A stretch of DNA of 7,670 nt from an uncultured Lachnospiraceae bacterium (GTDB taxonomy: Bacteria > Bacillota > Clostridia > Lachnospirales > Lachnospiraceae). The notes beneath the pieces are model-generated. The model did no database searches and was not told the DNA's origin. It was given only the letters and a program-made list of their open reading frames with translations. Within the stretch, counting starts at the first letter, position 1; each line of letters starts with the position of its first letter. This document shows positions 1 through 7,061 of this stretch, piece by piece. Position numbers and translations under genes: made by a program. Location of the stretch: contig CAMHCL010000074.1 of assembly GCA_946183625.1 (NCBI GenBank), forward strand, positions 1-7,670. Direction: 5' to 3'.

Positions 1-865
1 CGATCTGATTCTTCTCGAAAGGCTCTTCTATCTGCTTCAGATGCTGAAGCAGTCTTATATCATTTGAAAACTTATGAGCAGACTGAGCTATGCCGGACAG
101 TACATTTAACACACGGCTGTCTACCTTACGTGAATATGTCTGACCTGATACTGGATATACATCATCATAGCCCATCTTCTCAGCTATAAGCTTATCAAGC
201 TTCTTAACTTTCTCATGATCACCGTTAAAAAGCTCTAAGAAGGAAGCCTGTGTACCTGTAGTTCCCTTTGACCCCAGAAGCTTCTGCTGGGAGATCATGT
301 ACTCTACATCCTGAAGATCCATATAGAGCTCGTTCAGCCAAAGAGTTGCTCTCTTACCTACAGTAGTAGGCTGTGCAGGTTGGAAATGTGTGAAGGCAAT
401 AGTAGGAAGATCTTTGTATTCCATAGCGAACTTGGAAAGCTCATTAATTACATTTAACAGCTTCTTACGTACAAGTTTAAGTCCTTCAGTCATTATGATA
501 ACGTCTGTATTATCACCTACATAGCAGCTGGTAGCTCCCAAATGGATGATACCTGCAGCCTTAGGGCACTGGAAACCATATGTATGAACATGAGCCATAA
601 CATCATGTCTTACCTTAGCCTCTTCAGCCTTTGCCATCTCATAATCTATCTCTTCAGCATGAGCCTTTAACTCATCTATCATTTCCTGAGTAATACGAGG
701 TTCTCCATCTTCGCCCAGAAGATTCAGCTCCTTCTCTGCCTCTGCAAGAGCTATCCAGAGTTTCCTCCATGTCTTAAACTTCTTGTCAGGAGAGAATATA
801 TACTGCATCTCTCTGCTTGCATACCTCTCTGATAATGGGCTTACATATCTGTCTGTTGTACTCAT
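1..865 (-). CDS. purB: Adenylosuccinate lyase, 5' part (runs off the left edge)
   Basis: Cytoplasmic enzyme of purine synthesis. It releases fumarate from SAICAR to give AICAR and from adenylosuccinate to give AMP. I translated 288 codons from ATG at 865. The start is supported by AAGGAG seven bases upstream. Fumarase/aspartase superfamily motifs appear in order: RHDVMAHVH (about 86-94), HLGATSCYVGDN (108-119), THFQPAQPTTVGKR (159-172, with the likely catalytic His160) and KGTTGT (200-205). The N-terminal stretch around YVSPLSERYASREMQYIF (7-24) resembles the eukaryote-like ADSL branch that many Clostridia carry; that comparison is from memory. The window ends at EEPFEKNQI, just before the expected flexible SSxMPxKxNP signature loop. 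The missing part is therefore the loop and the C-terminal helical domain, which is an edge effect and not damage. The gene lies 18 bases after a glycosyltransferase and may be read through from it. Confidence 0.95.
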   Translation of the reverse strand, partial: MSTTDRYVSPLSERYASREMQYIFSPDKKFKTWRKLWIALAEAEKELNLLGEDGEPRITQEMIDELKAHAEEIDYEMAKAEEAKVRHDVMAHVHTYGFQCPKAAGIIHLGATSCYVGDNTDVIIMTEGLKLVRKKLLNVINELSKFAMEYKDLPTIAFTHFQPAQPTTVGKRATLWLNELYMDLQDVEYMISQQKLLGSKGTTGTQASFLELFNGDHEKVKKLDKLIAEKMGYDDVYPVSGQTYSRKVDSRVLNVLSGIAQSAHKFSNDIRLLQHLKQIEEPFEKNQI

Positions 866-883
866 GTTTTATCTCCTTTGTTA

Positions 884-1645
884 TTAAAACTCCCAACCCC
901 ACTTATGGAAATATACAAGCAATGACTTTATAAATCGCTTCATTCCCACAAAGTTGTTGGTATTATCTCTCTTCCAATCATGATATATATATGCATCAGG
1001 ATAAAAGATGATTTTCTTATTATCCTTCATGACACGTCTGGACAGGTCCGAATCCTCGCAATACATAAAATATCTGTTGCTGAATCCACGCATCTTCTTA
1101 ATATAATCAGTTCTCACTGCAAAGAAGCATCCTGTACAGAATTCAATCTCCGTCGGTTTCTCAAACTTCTCATTCTGTCTGGTATAACGTCTTCTCAGAT
1201 AATGGAAGCCAGGCAGCTTACTCATTCCTGTATATCTGATGGTAGGACAATACTTCGGAAGATACTGCTCCGAACCATCACGATTAAGCACCCTCGGAGT
1301 TACGAGGCCAACCTCATCATGCTCTGATATATATTTTGCCAGGATACCAATAGTATCCATATCTACTACTACATCCGGATTGATAACCATATGAACATCT
1401 GAACGAACCTTCTTCATAATGGCATTATGCCCATAGCCAAATCCCCTGTTATCCTCGTCACAGATAACTGTAACTTCAGGGAAATTCTTAACTATGATCG
1501 ATACTGTGTCATCCTCAGAATTATTATCATATACATAGAGTCTGAAATCATAGTCTCTATCCTTAGTATTCTTCAGAATACCGGATATACAGTCATAAAT
1601 TGTTCTGGAATTATTATGTGTAACAATACTTCCTGTAATCTTCAT
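884..1645 (-). CDS. Family-2 glycosyltransferase, rhamnosyltransferase-like
   Basis: Predicted cytosolic or membrane-associated GT-A fold enzyme that moves a sugar from a nucleotide sugar onto a growing surface glycan. Residues are numbered from the chosen start (253 aa). Visible motifs are SIVTHNN at the N-terminus, YDNNSEDDT (39-47, nucleotide binding), DNRGFGYGHN (65-74), INPDVVV (88-94, in the place of the DxD motif), GCFFAVRTD (172-180) and YCEDSDLSRRV (195-205, the acidic acceptor-side motif). This layout is typical of WbbL/RfbN-like rhamnosyltransferases, but the sugar cannot be read from sequence. No membrane segment is evident. The open frame extends to a GTG at 1657. I prefer the ATG at 1645 because GGTGAG lies four bases upstream of it and the GTG has no ribosome site. 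The gene follows another glycosyltransferase by 52 bases and precedes purB by 18. Confidence 0.87.
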   Translation of the reverse strand: MKITGSIVTHNNSRTIYDCISGILKNTKDRDYDFRLYVYDNNSEDDTVSIIVKNFPEVTVICDEDNRGFGYGHNAIMKKVRSDVHMVINPDVVVDMDTIGILAKYISEHDEVGLVTPRVLNRDGSEQYLPKYCPTIRYTGMSKLPGFHYLRRRYTRQNEKFEKPTEIEFCTGCFFAVRTDYIKKMRGFSNRYFMYCEDSDLSRRVMKDNKKIIFYPDAYIYHDWKRDNTNNFVGMKRFIKSLLVYFHKWGWEF

Positions 1646-1697
1646 CATTCTCACCACTAATATTTTATCAGAATAGGATCAATCCACTTTTGAAAAT

Positions 1698-2675
1698 CTA
1701 GCACCACAACTTCTGTACTATCTTCTTGACTCCGCCAGACTTATAGATGCCATACTTCTTGTACACCTTTCGTCTGACTGAAGGGCTCACCTCACTAAGG
1801 GCTGCATAATCCTCCATCATTGCAAGCCTTTCATTCCCGCCGGCTGCTGCGATGGCGCCCCTGTATCTGTTTAAAATGTACTCTGCCTGCTTGTAGCTGA
1901 GTTCCATATCATCACGGAATTTGCTCTTACCTGAAGCCGTTCTTCTTTTTATATCTTCAGAGGATCCGGCCTCCATAGCACCCACAGCATTATCTCCATG
2001 CTGTCTGTAACTTATAAGGGGCATAGGCAGCAGATATACATGTCCCGTTGCGGCTGTCATAACGGCTGCATACTGATCATGTTGGAGAACCATCTCCGAT
2101 GCCGGAGCCTGTTTCAGCATATTTGCAGCACATTTATTAAGCATCATTGTACAGCCCGTTACAGTATTCTGAATCAGCAGATGATTCAGACTGTCGTCCT
2201 CAGGCAGTTTCTGCATCTCATAAAAAGAATCCGATATCTTCTCACCGGTTTCATTTATCACCCTAAGGTCTGTATGCACAAGAACAGGAGTATCCTTATC
2301 TCCTAACTCCTCTTCTTTCTTTTTCATAAATGCATATGTCAGTATCACCTTTCGTGAATTCCATATGTCATCCTGATCAGAGAACATTACATAGTCTGCA
2401 TCAGACATAGCAAGCAGCTTCTGAAAATTCGCCGCCGGGCGGCCGGTAGGCTCATTATCTTCAGCCAGGATTATCTGAATCCCGTCTGAGGCTTCCTGCT
2501 TCTCTTTATATTTTCTGATTAACTCCAAGGTGTTATCGGAAGAGCCATCATCTCTTATGATCAGTCTGATATCCTTAAGTTTCATATCGACTGTCAGTTC
2601 CTGATCCAGTATGGACTCTATCTGTTCACCTATATATTCGGCACCATTATATGCCGCCAGAAGAATATCTATCAT
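1698..2675 (-). CDS. Family-2 glycosyltransferase (SDQDD type)
   Basis: Predicted 325-residue GT-A glycosyltransferase that adds a sugar to a polyprenyl-linked glycan. Visible motifs are ILLAAYNGAEYI (4-15), RDDGSSDNT (41-49, nucleotide-sugar binding), MFSDQDDIW (97-105, metal-binding DxD), GCTMMLN (174-180), LQHDQY (197-202, holding the likely catalytic acid) and YRQHGDN (223-229). This set is characteristic of the RfbF/RgpB-like subgroup of GT2 enzymes that build rhamnose-containing or related wall polysaccharides. The donor sugar is not determinable. The C-terminal roughly 90 residues are basic and helical, with no clear membrane span. Its ATG overlaps the stop of the upstream sugar-phosphate transferase (ATGA, four bases), which implies translational coupling. 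Short GC-rich patches, near 1835-1865 and 2430-2450, contrast with the neighbours and may hint at a different origin; this is a weak sign. Confidence 0.9.
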   Translation of the reverse strand: MIDILLAAYNGAEYIGEQIESILDQELTVDMKLKDIRLIIRDDGSSDNTLELIRKYKEKQEASDGIQIILAEDNEPTGRPAANFQKLLAMSDADYVMFSDQDDIWNSRKVILTYAFMKKKEEELGDKDTPVLVHTDLRVINETGEKISDSFYEMQKLPEDDSLNHLLIQNTVTGCTMMLNKCAANMLKQAPASEMVLQHDQYAAVMTAATGHVYLLPMPLISYRQHGDNAVGAMEAGSSEDIKRRTASGKSKFRDDMELSYKQAEYILNRYRGAIAAAGGNERLAMMEDYAALSEVSPSVRRKVYKKYGIYKSGGVKKIVQKLWC

Positions 2676-4153
2676 CTCTTTCCATTCACTCTGCGAACTT
2701 GTTTTTTCTCAGGTATCATATTATCAGTCTTCTCTACCATATAGTCCTTCCTATATGTATAGGTCTGTCTTCTATGATCCTTCTTCTCCACCTTAACAGG
2801 AGGCTTGTTCTCCACATCAAAGGCCTCTGTTGAATCATTCTTAAATACAACAATTAAGGTCTGGAATATAAGCTTCACATCCATCCAGAAGCTGTACTCC
2901 TCGATATACATAAGGTCCAGTACCAGCTTATCTCTAGGAGAAGTATTATACTTACCCGCTATCTGAGCATATCCGGTAATACCAGCCTTAACCCTGAGTC
3001 TGTACTCAAATTCAGGAAGCTCTGTTGTATAGTTAAATATATTGGCAAGCATTTCAGGACGTGGTCCTACTATACTCATATCGCCGCCAAGTACATTTAA
3101 AAACTGAGGAATCTCATCAAGTCTGAAACGACGCAGAAAAGCACCCACCTTTGTGATCCTGTCATCATCAACGGTAGATACATAATTATCAACATCCTGT
3201 CTCATAGTACGCAGCTTATATACCGAGAATATCTTACCACCACGTGTCGCTCTGTTCTGCTTGAAAAACACTGGACCACCATCTTCTATCTTGATGGCAA
3301 TGGCAGACACAAGAAGCACAGGCGAAAAGATGATAAGCGCCAGAGATGATATTATTATATCCGAAACTCTTTTAATAAATCTCTGTTCTGCAGTAAGTCC
3401 AAGTGTGGAGAGCTCAAGCAGTGATACATCATCCAGCATGACATGATTAGAATCTCTCTCAACAACATCTGCCATTTCAGGATTGATATATACATTCTTC
3501 ATGCTCTGATAGCAGAACTGTGCTATCTCTGTTCTCTCCTTAACAGGAACATCATATATAAATATTGTGTCGTATTGTGGAATAATTTCTTTCAGATTCT
3601 CATTTCTGTAATCAGCATTACGACTGATATTGTACTGAAGTCTGTACTTCTTTACGCATCTGCTGATCTCATTAAGGGATCTCTGAGAAGATGTGATTAT
3701 CAGACATCTCTCAGGATCATGTATCTTGAAGAATGCCCAGTTTCCGAAATGAACCCAGACAAAAATAAGAAACATCTGCAAAGCGATAACTACCAAAAGA
3801 AGCCATGGCTGTTCAAACATAAATAACCTGTTGTTATTTTCGTTTGTGTTCATGACTGAGAGCATCAAATATGCAACTATATCTGTAAGAATGGCCGCCA
3901 GTGACAGTGATATAATAATAGGCTTGTTCTTCCTCTTGCCTATATCGTATCCACCATATATCTTAACGAAAAGATATCCTGCAAACATATAGCTGAGGAT
4001 TGTTACGGCCATGGTTCTGTTACCTGTTTTAACAAGCAGCTGCCAGTTAAAAACGGCATACAATCTATAAAATATCCAAAACAGAGCCAGATACAAAATT
4101 GTTTTTAACAGGAGCACTATAATCCTATCGCACTCCCTAAGCAATTTCTTCAT
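2672..4153 (-). CDS. Membrane polyprenyl-phosphate sugar-1-phosphate transferase (WbaP/WcaJ/CpsE family)
   Basis: Starts a lipid-linked glycan by moving a sugar-1-phosphate from a UDP-sugar to undecaprenyl phosphate at the cytoplasmic face of the membrane. The 493 residues show the full large-form architecture. Hydrophobic segments lie at about 10-32, 46-66, 78-101 and 116-138. A soluble nucleotide-binding-like domain covers about 145-255. A further hydrophobic membrane hairpin lies at 267-288. The catalytic domain follows, with KLRTM (313-317), RLDEIPQ (344-350, holding the Asp-Glu dyad D346/E347), GDMSIVGPRPE (357-367) and GITGYAQIAGK (391-401). The tail from about 446 is highly charged, Lys/Arg-rich, and longer than I expect for the family. 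ATG at 4153 has TAGGAG six bases upstream, and a promoter lies just before it. The sugar (glucose, galactose or an N-acetylated sugar) cannot be assigned. It overlaps the next gene by four bases. Confidence 0.94.
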   Translation of the reverse strand: MKKLLRECDRIIVLLLKTILYLALFWIFYRLYAVFNWQLLVKTGNRTMAVTILSYMFAGYLFVKIYGGYDIGKRKNKPIIISLSLAAILTDIVAYLMLSVMNTNENNNRLFMFEQPWLLLVVIALQMFLIFVWVHFGNWAFFKIHDPERCLIITSSQRSLNEISRCVKKYRLQYNISRNADYRNENLKEIIPQYDTIFIYDVPVKERTEIAQFCYQSMKNVYINPEMADVVERDSNHVMLDDVSLLELSTLGLTAEQRFIKRVSDIIISSLALIIFSPVLLVSAIAIKIEDGGPVFFKQNRATRGGKIFSVYKLRTMRQDVDNYVSTVDDDRITKVGAFLRRFRLDEIPQFLNVLGGDMSIVGPRPEMLANIFNYTTELPEFEYRLRVKAGITGYAQIAGKYNTSPRDKLVLDLMYIEEYSFWMDVKLIFQTLIVVFKNDSTEAFDVENKPPVKVEKKDHRRQTYTYRKDYMVEKTDNMIPEKKQVRRVNGKR

Positions 4154-4190
4154 AACATACTCCTACTTGTAAAAGCACATAGTTACATGG

Positions 4191-4219
4191 ATTATATGAC
4201 ATTTCTACTATTAAATCAA
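4191..4219 (-). promoter_or_regulatory. Sigma-A-type promoter for the glycan genes
   Basis: On the minus strand TTGATT (4219-4214) is followed by exactly 17 bases and then a perfect TATAAT (4196-4191). The -35 box matches four of six consensus positions. The -35 box overlaps the stop codon of the lipid kinase gene (TGA at 4218-4216). Transcription would begin near 4184, giving a leader of about 30 bases before the sugar transferase ATG at 4153. This would allow the glycan genes to be expressed apart from the queuosine operon. The call rests on box match and spacing only. Confidence 0.6.
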
Positions 4220-5136
4220 GCAAGATAGGCTGTCTTATCCTTAAGGGTCATAGAAACAGCCTTCCTGATATTTGTGATTCTTGTAGTCTTGTACTCTCCA
4301 CCGAACTCGCCATCACAAGTCCATGGAAGAAGATCGTCACATTCTATAACTATTCTGGATGCCTTACGATATATGATCATCTCGTCATCTAACTCATCCA
4401 TTACAAGCGCATTTACTATTCTCTGAAGTTCTATAGGATTCTCAGGATTCTTGATCAGAACCGACTCAAACAAGCCATCAGAGAAGGACATCTGTTTGGA
4501 TCCTATATTCTTGAAACCGCCCACGCTAAGTGAATTGGTGATCTGCCCAAATACAAAATCACCCTCTACCAATTCCCCATCGTACCAAACTCTTAAATGG
4601 TAATTCTTGATACTTGCCAGATTCCTGAGGGCTTCCAGCACATAGGCAGCATGTCCTAAGGAATTCTTCATATTCTGAGGTGTTGAATATGAAATGTCTG
4701 TAAAAGCACCGAAGGCAGCTATATATATAAAGAAGGTATCTTCAAGTCTTCCCACATCAAAATGACAGATATCCCCTTCAACTATATCCTTTGCGGCTTT
4801 TATAGGATCCAGGCTCATCCTGAGACTTCTGGCATAATCATTTGTAGTACCGCAAGGGATGTATCCCATGTGAATACGTCTCTTAATGCTTCTCTCAAGC
4901 TTCATAATACCACCAACGGTATTATCAAGAGTACCATCTCCACCTGCACATACTACCAGATTAAACTTCTCAGCATTATGAAATACATACTCTTCAGTTT
5001 CCAGTCTTCCCTTTGTAGGATAGACCGTCACCTCATAACCAGCATTCGAAAAAATTTCTATAATACTTATCATGTCGTCCTTGATAACGTTGCGACCGGC
5101 TTTTGGATTAACTATAAATAGTAGCTTCATCTTCAT
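4216..5136 (-). CDS. Diacylglycerol kinase-family lipid kinase (YegS/DgkB/BmrU-like)
   Basis: Predicted ATP-dependent lipid kinase of the DAGK catalytic family, 306 aa, close to the usual 290-310. In Gram-positive bacteria the DgkB member returns diacylglycerol to phosphatidic acid; the substrate of this copy is not proven. Motifs are FIVNPKAGRN (7-16, phosphate binding), CAGGDGTLDNTVGG (63-76, nucleotide-binding GGDGT), GYIPCGTTNDYARSL (91-105), SDGLFE (219-224) and CDGEFGG (274-280). D220 and E277 are probably the counterparts of the acidic active-site residues described for DgkB; that equivalence is from memory. No membrane segment or signal peptide is seen, so it should be a soluble or peripheral membrane protein. 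ATG at 5136 has AGGAG six bases upstream. It begins two bases after the queC stop and so appears co-transcribed with the queuosine genes, which is an odd pairing. Confidence 0.92.
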   Translation of the reverse strand: MKMKLLFIVNPKAGRNVIKDDMISIIEIFSNAGYEVTVYPTKGRLETEEYVFHNAEKFNLVVCAGGDGTLDNTVGGIMKLERSIKRRIHMGYIPCGTTNDYARSLRMSLDPIKAAKDIVEGDICHFDVGRLEDTFFIYIAAFGAFTDISYSTPQNMKNSLGHAAYVLEALRNLASIKNYHLRVWYDGELVEGDFVFGQITNSLSVGGFKNIGSKQMSFSDGLFESVLIKNPENPIELQRIVNALVMDELDDEMIIYRKASRIVIECDDLLPWTCDGEFGGEYKTTRITNIRKAVSMTLKDKTAYLA

Positions 5137-5138
5137 GT

Positions 5139-5795
5139 CTATCTCCTTGATAAATATCTGTCCAAGCCTCTTTTTCTGAGTTTACATGCTGGGCAATTAC
5201 CACAGCCATCACCCTTAATACCATTATAGCATGTAAGTGTCTTCTCTCTTACCAGGTCAAAACCACCCAACTTATCAGCCAGCTCCCAGGTCTGTTCCTT
5301 ATCTATCCACATAAGCGGAGTTATTACATCAAAATCATAATCCATGGCAAGATTCAGCGTAGTGTTGAGAGATTTGATAAATATATCTCTGCAGTCAGGA
5401 TATCCTGAAAAATCACTTTCTGATACTCCTGTTATTATATCAGTGATGCCATGTGTCTTGGCGAATATTGCTGCATAAGTAAGAAATACCATATTTCTTC
5501 CTTCTACAAATGTATTCGGTGTGCCGGTCTCCGGAGCATCCTCATCTACCTTCATATCGCTTCTGGTAAGTGAATTCGGAGCCAGTTCATTTAACGAACT
5601 TAAGTTTACAACTGTATTCTCTACACCAAGTTCCTTGCATATCTCAGCTGCGCATTCAAGTTCGAGTTTATGTCTCTGGCCATAATCGAAGGATATGGTA
5701 GTTACCTTCTCATATCTCTTCAATGCCCAAAGCAGGCAGGTTGTACTGTCCTGTCCACCGCTTATCACTACTAATGCTTCTGATTTATTCTTCAT
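5139..5795 (-). CDS. queC: 7-cyano-7-deazaguanine (preQ0) synthase
   Basis: ATP-dependent enzyme that converts 7-carboxy-7-deazaguanine and ammonia into preQ0, the last step of the shared 7-deazaguanine pathway. From ATG at 5795 the protein has 218 residues, normal for QueC. It shows the PP-loop ISGGQDSTT (11-19), FDYGQRH (36-42), FVEGRNMVFL (96-105), GVSESDFSGYPDCR (123-136) and a C-terminal zinc-binding set of Cys189, Cys198, Cys201 and Cys204 in the CYNG...GCGNCPAC region. The open frame continues to an ATG at 5870, but that would add 25 residues that only re-read the folE 3' end in another frame. The start at 5795 is backed by a purine-rich AGGAAGGGAAG site just upstream and by the position of the PP-loop. 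It overlaps the folE end by 11 bases. Confidence 0.96.
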   Translation of the reverse strand: MKNKSEALVVISGGQDSTTCLLWALKRYEKVTTISFDYGQRHKLELECAAEICKELGVENTVVNLSSLNELAPNSLTRSDMKVDEDAPETGTPNTFVEGRNMVFLTYAAIFAKTHGITDIITGVSESDFSGYPDCRDIFIKSLNTTLNLAMDYDFDVITPLMWIDKEQTWELADKLGGFDLVREKTLTCYNGIKGDGCGNCPACKLRKRGLDRYLSRR

Positions 5796-6384
5796 TATAT
5801 CTTCCCTTCCTGCTATCAAGCCTGGACATAAGTCTGTCCTGCAATTCCTGATCATCTCTGAATGCTCCACGGAATGTAGTAGTGATGGTCTGGGAATTCA
5901 TACTCCTGATACCTCTTGCAGTCATACAGCTGTGCTTTCCGGATATAACCACTGCCACATCAGGTGAACCTGTAGCCTTCTCCATAATATAAGCTATATC
6001 GGTTCCGATCCTTTCCTGAAGCTGAAGACGTTTTCCAACCATGTCAGCAATACGTGCTATCTTGCTGAGGCCGATGACTCTGCCTCTTGGAATGTATGCA
6101 ACAGCCACATTCATATCATACATAAGAGCCATATGATGCTCGCAGTAGCTGAATATCTCTATATCCTTAACCAGAACCATATCATCTGATACCGGAGCTT
6201 CAAATGATTTGTTGAACATCTCGGCTATCTCATCATTTGAATAGCTTATGCCTTCAAAAATCTCTGCATACATTCTTGCTACTCTGTCCGGAGTTTCAAC
6301 AAGGCCTTCTCTGTCTGGATCTTCACCAATTGCTTCGATCAATCCTCTTATATGCTTTCTTACCTTAGCCTGATCTACTGCCAT
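5785..6384 (-). CDS. folE: GTP cyclohydrolase I
   Basis: Opens the GTP ring to give 7,8-dihydroneopterin triphosphate, the first step to queuosine precursors and also to folate. The protein has 199-200 residues, a little shorter than E. coli FolE. Counting from the upstream ATG at 6387, visible features are EDPDREGLVETPDRVARMY (22-40), the zinc ligand pair C82/H85 in YCEHHMALM, the substrate-binding run IPRGRVIGLSKIARI (99-113), QLQERIGTDI (122-131), and HSCMTARGI (152-160) with the third zinc ligand C154. All expected ligands are present. Two adjacent ATGs exist, at 6387 and 6384. The second is better spaced from AGAGG, six bases against three, and overlaps the queE stop by a single base; the first would overlap by four. 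Its place between queE and queC suggests a copy serving queuosine. Whether the genome holds another folE for folate is unknown. Confidence 0.96.
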   Translation of the reverse strand: MAVDQAKVRKHIRGLIEAIGEDPDREGLVETPDRVARMYAEIFEGISYSNDEIAEMFNKSFEAPVSDDMVLVKDIEIFSYCEHHMALMYDMNVAVAYIPRGRVIGLSKIARIADMVGKRLQLQERIGTDIAYIMEKATGSPDVAVVISGKHSCMTARGIRSMNSQTITTTFRGAFRDDQELQDRLMSRLDSRKGRYNEE

Positions 6385-7061
6385 CATACACCTCTTTCTT
6401 CAGGATCCCAGATATACTTATGTATCTGGAGCTGTAATTTATAATCATTAAGTCTGTTATCTATCATATATCTTGCAATTTCCTCAGGATCTATCCTGTT
6501 GAAAACCGCACTTACATATACCTTGCACTTCTTAGTGAGATCGTACTCTTCCACTATCTCACGCATCTTATCCATATCCGCTTCATCACTCACCACGAAC
6601 TTCACAGAATCAATAGGTCTTACCAACCGGTAATTATCCAGGTGGTTAAACTTCTCCATTCCGCTGCCGAGACATTTGTAATCCAAAGTAATGGAGCAAT
6701 CCGGAAATGCTTCAATGGCCGGTTTTATATCCACCGCTCCATTAGTCTCTATCTCGAATCTTATTCCGGTTTCATCCGCAAGCTTTCTTAATTCACTTAG
6801 GAGATCTACGATTCCCGGCTGTATCAGAGGTTCTCCTCCCGTAATAGTCACATTTGACACGCCTGCTTCTCTGATCATATCGATCATCTGTCTGGCTGTT
6901 CTCTCTGTCACTTCCACGTCGGGTTTATTTGCCCATTCGGTATCGCAATAATTGCAATTTAGATTGCAGCCTGCAAACCTTATAAAGAGAGCCAGCTCTC
7001 CCGCTCTTGATGCTTCGCCATTTATACTAATGAAGCTTTCCGCAATCCTGTATTTAATCAT
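6384..7061 (-). CDS. queE: 7-carboxy-7-deazaguanine synthase (radical SAM)
   Basis: Radical SAM enzyme that contracts the ring of 6-carboxy-tetrahydropterin (the QueD product) to 7-carboxy-7-deazaguanine. From ATG at 7061 it has 225 residues. The N-terminal ESFISINGEASRAG (8-21) is the usual QueE opening. The [4Fe-4S] cluster motif is CNLNCNYC (32-39, CX3CX2C, with C32, C36 and C39). TITGGEPLIQ (72-81) binds SAM, ETNGAVDIK (105-113) is the next conserved strand, and LQIHKYIWDP (211-220) is the C-terminal block. The open frame extends to an ATG at 7115, but those 18 extra codons lie inside queD. The start at 7061 has AAGGTG five bases upstream and sits directly before the conserved N-terminus. 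It overlaps queD by eight bases. No key residue is missing. Confidence 0.96.
   Translation of the reverse strand: MIKYRIAESFISINGEASRAGELALFIRFAGCNLNCNYCDTEWANKPDVEVTERTARQMIDMIREAGVSNVTITGGEPLIQPGIVDLLSELRKLADETGIRFEIETNGAVDIKPAIEAFPDCSITLDYKCLGSGMEKFNHLDNYRLVRPIDSVKFVVSDEADMDKMREIVEEYDLTKKCKVYVSAVFNRIDPEEIARYMIDNRLNDYKLQLQIHKYIWDPEERGV

Noticed and set aside
3443..3826. Plus-strand open frame of 127 codons opposite the sugar-phosphate transferase
   Set aside because: It is antisense to a well-supported gene, has no recognisable domain and no convincing ribosome site. The other plus-strand frames in the window fail in the same way.
884..4153. A horizontally acquired capsule island
   Set aside because: No transposase, integrase, repeats or strong composition shift are visible, only small GC-rich patches in one gene. 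The evidence is too thin.
4221..4240. Small inverted repeat (AAGA...TCTT) at the end of the lipid kinase gene as a terminator
   Set aside because: Only four to five pairs with a mismatch, lying within the coding sequence and with no U-run after it.
4700..4730. TATATATATA run inside the lipid kinase gene as a promoter or repeat element
   Set aside because: It encodes ordinary residues (FFIYIAAFG) in frame, is short, and has no paired -35 box.
5796..5870. N-terminal extension of QueC starting at 5870
   Set aside because: The 25 extra codons overlap the folE 3' end in another frame, lack family similarity, and a good ribosome site precedes the ATG at 5795.
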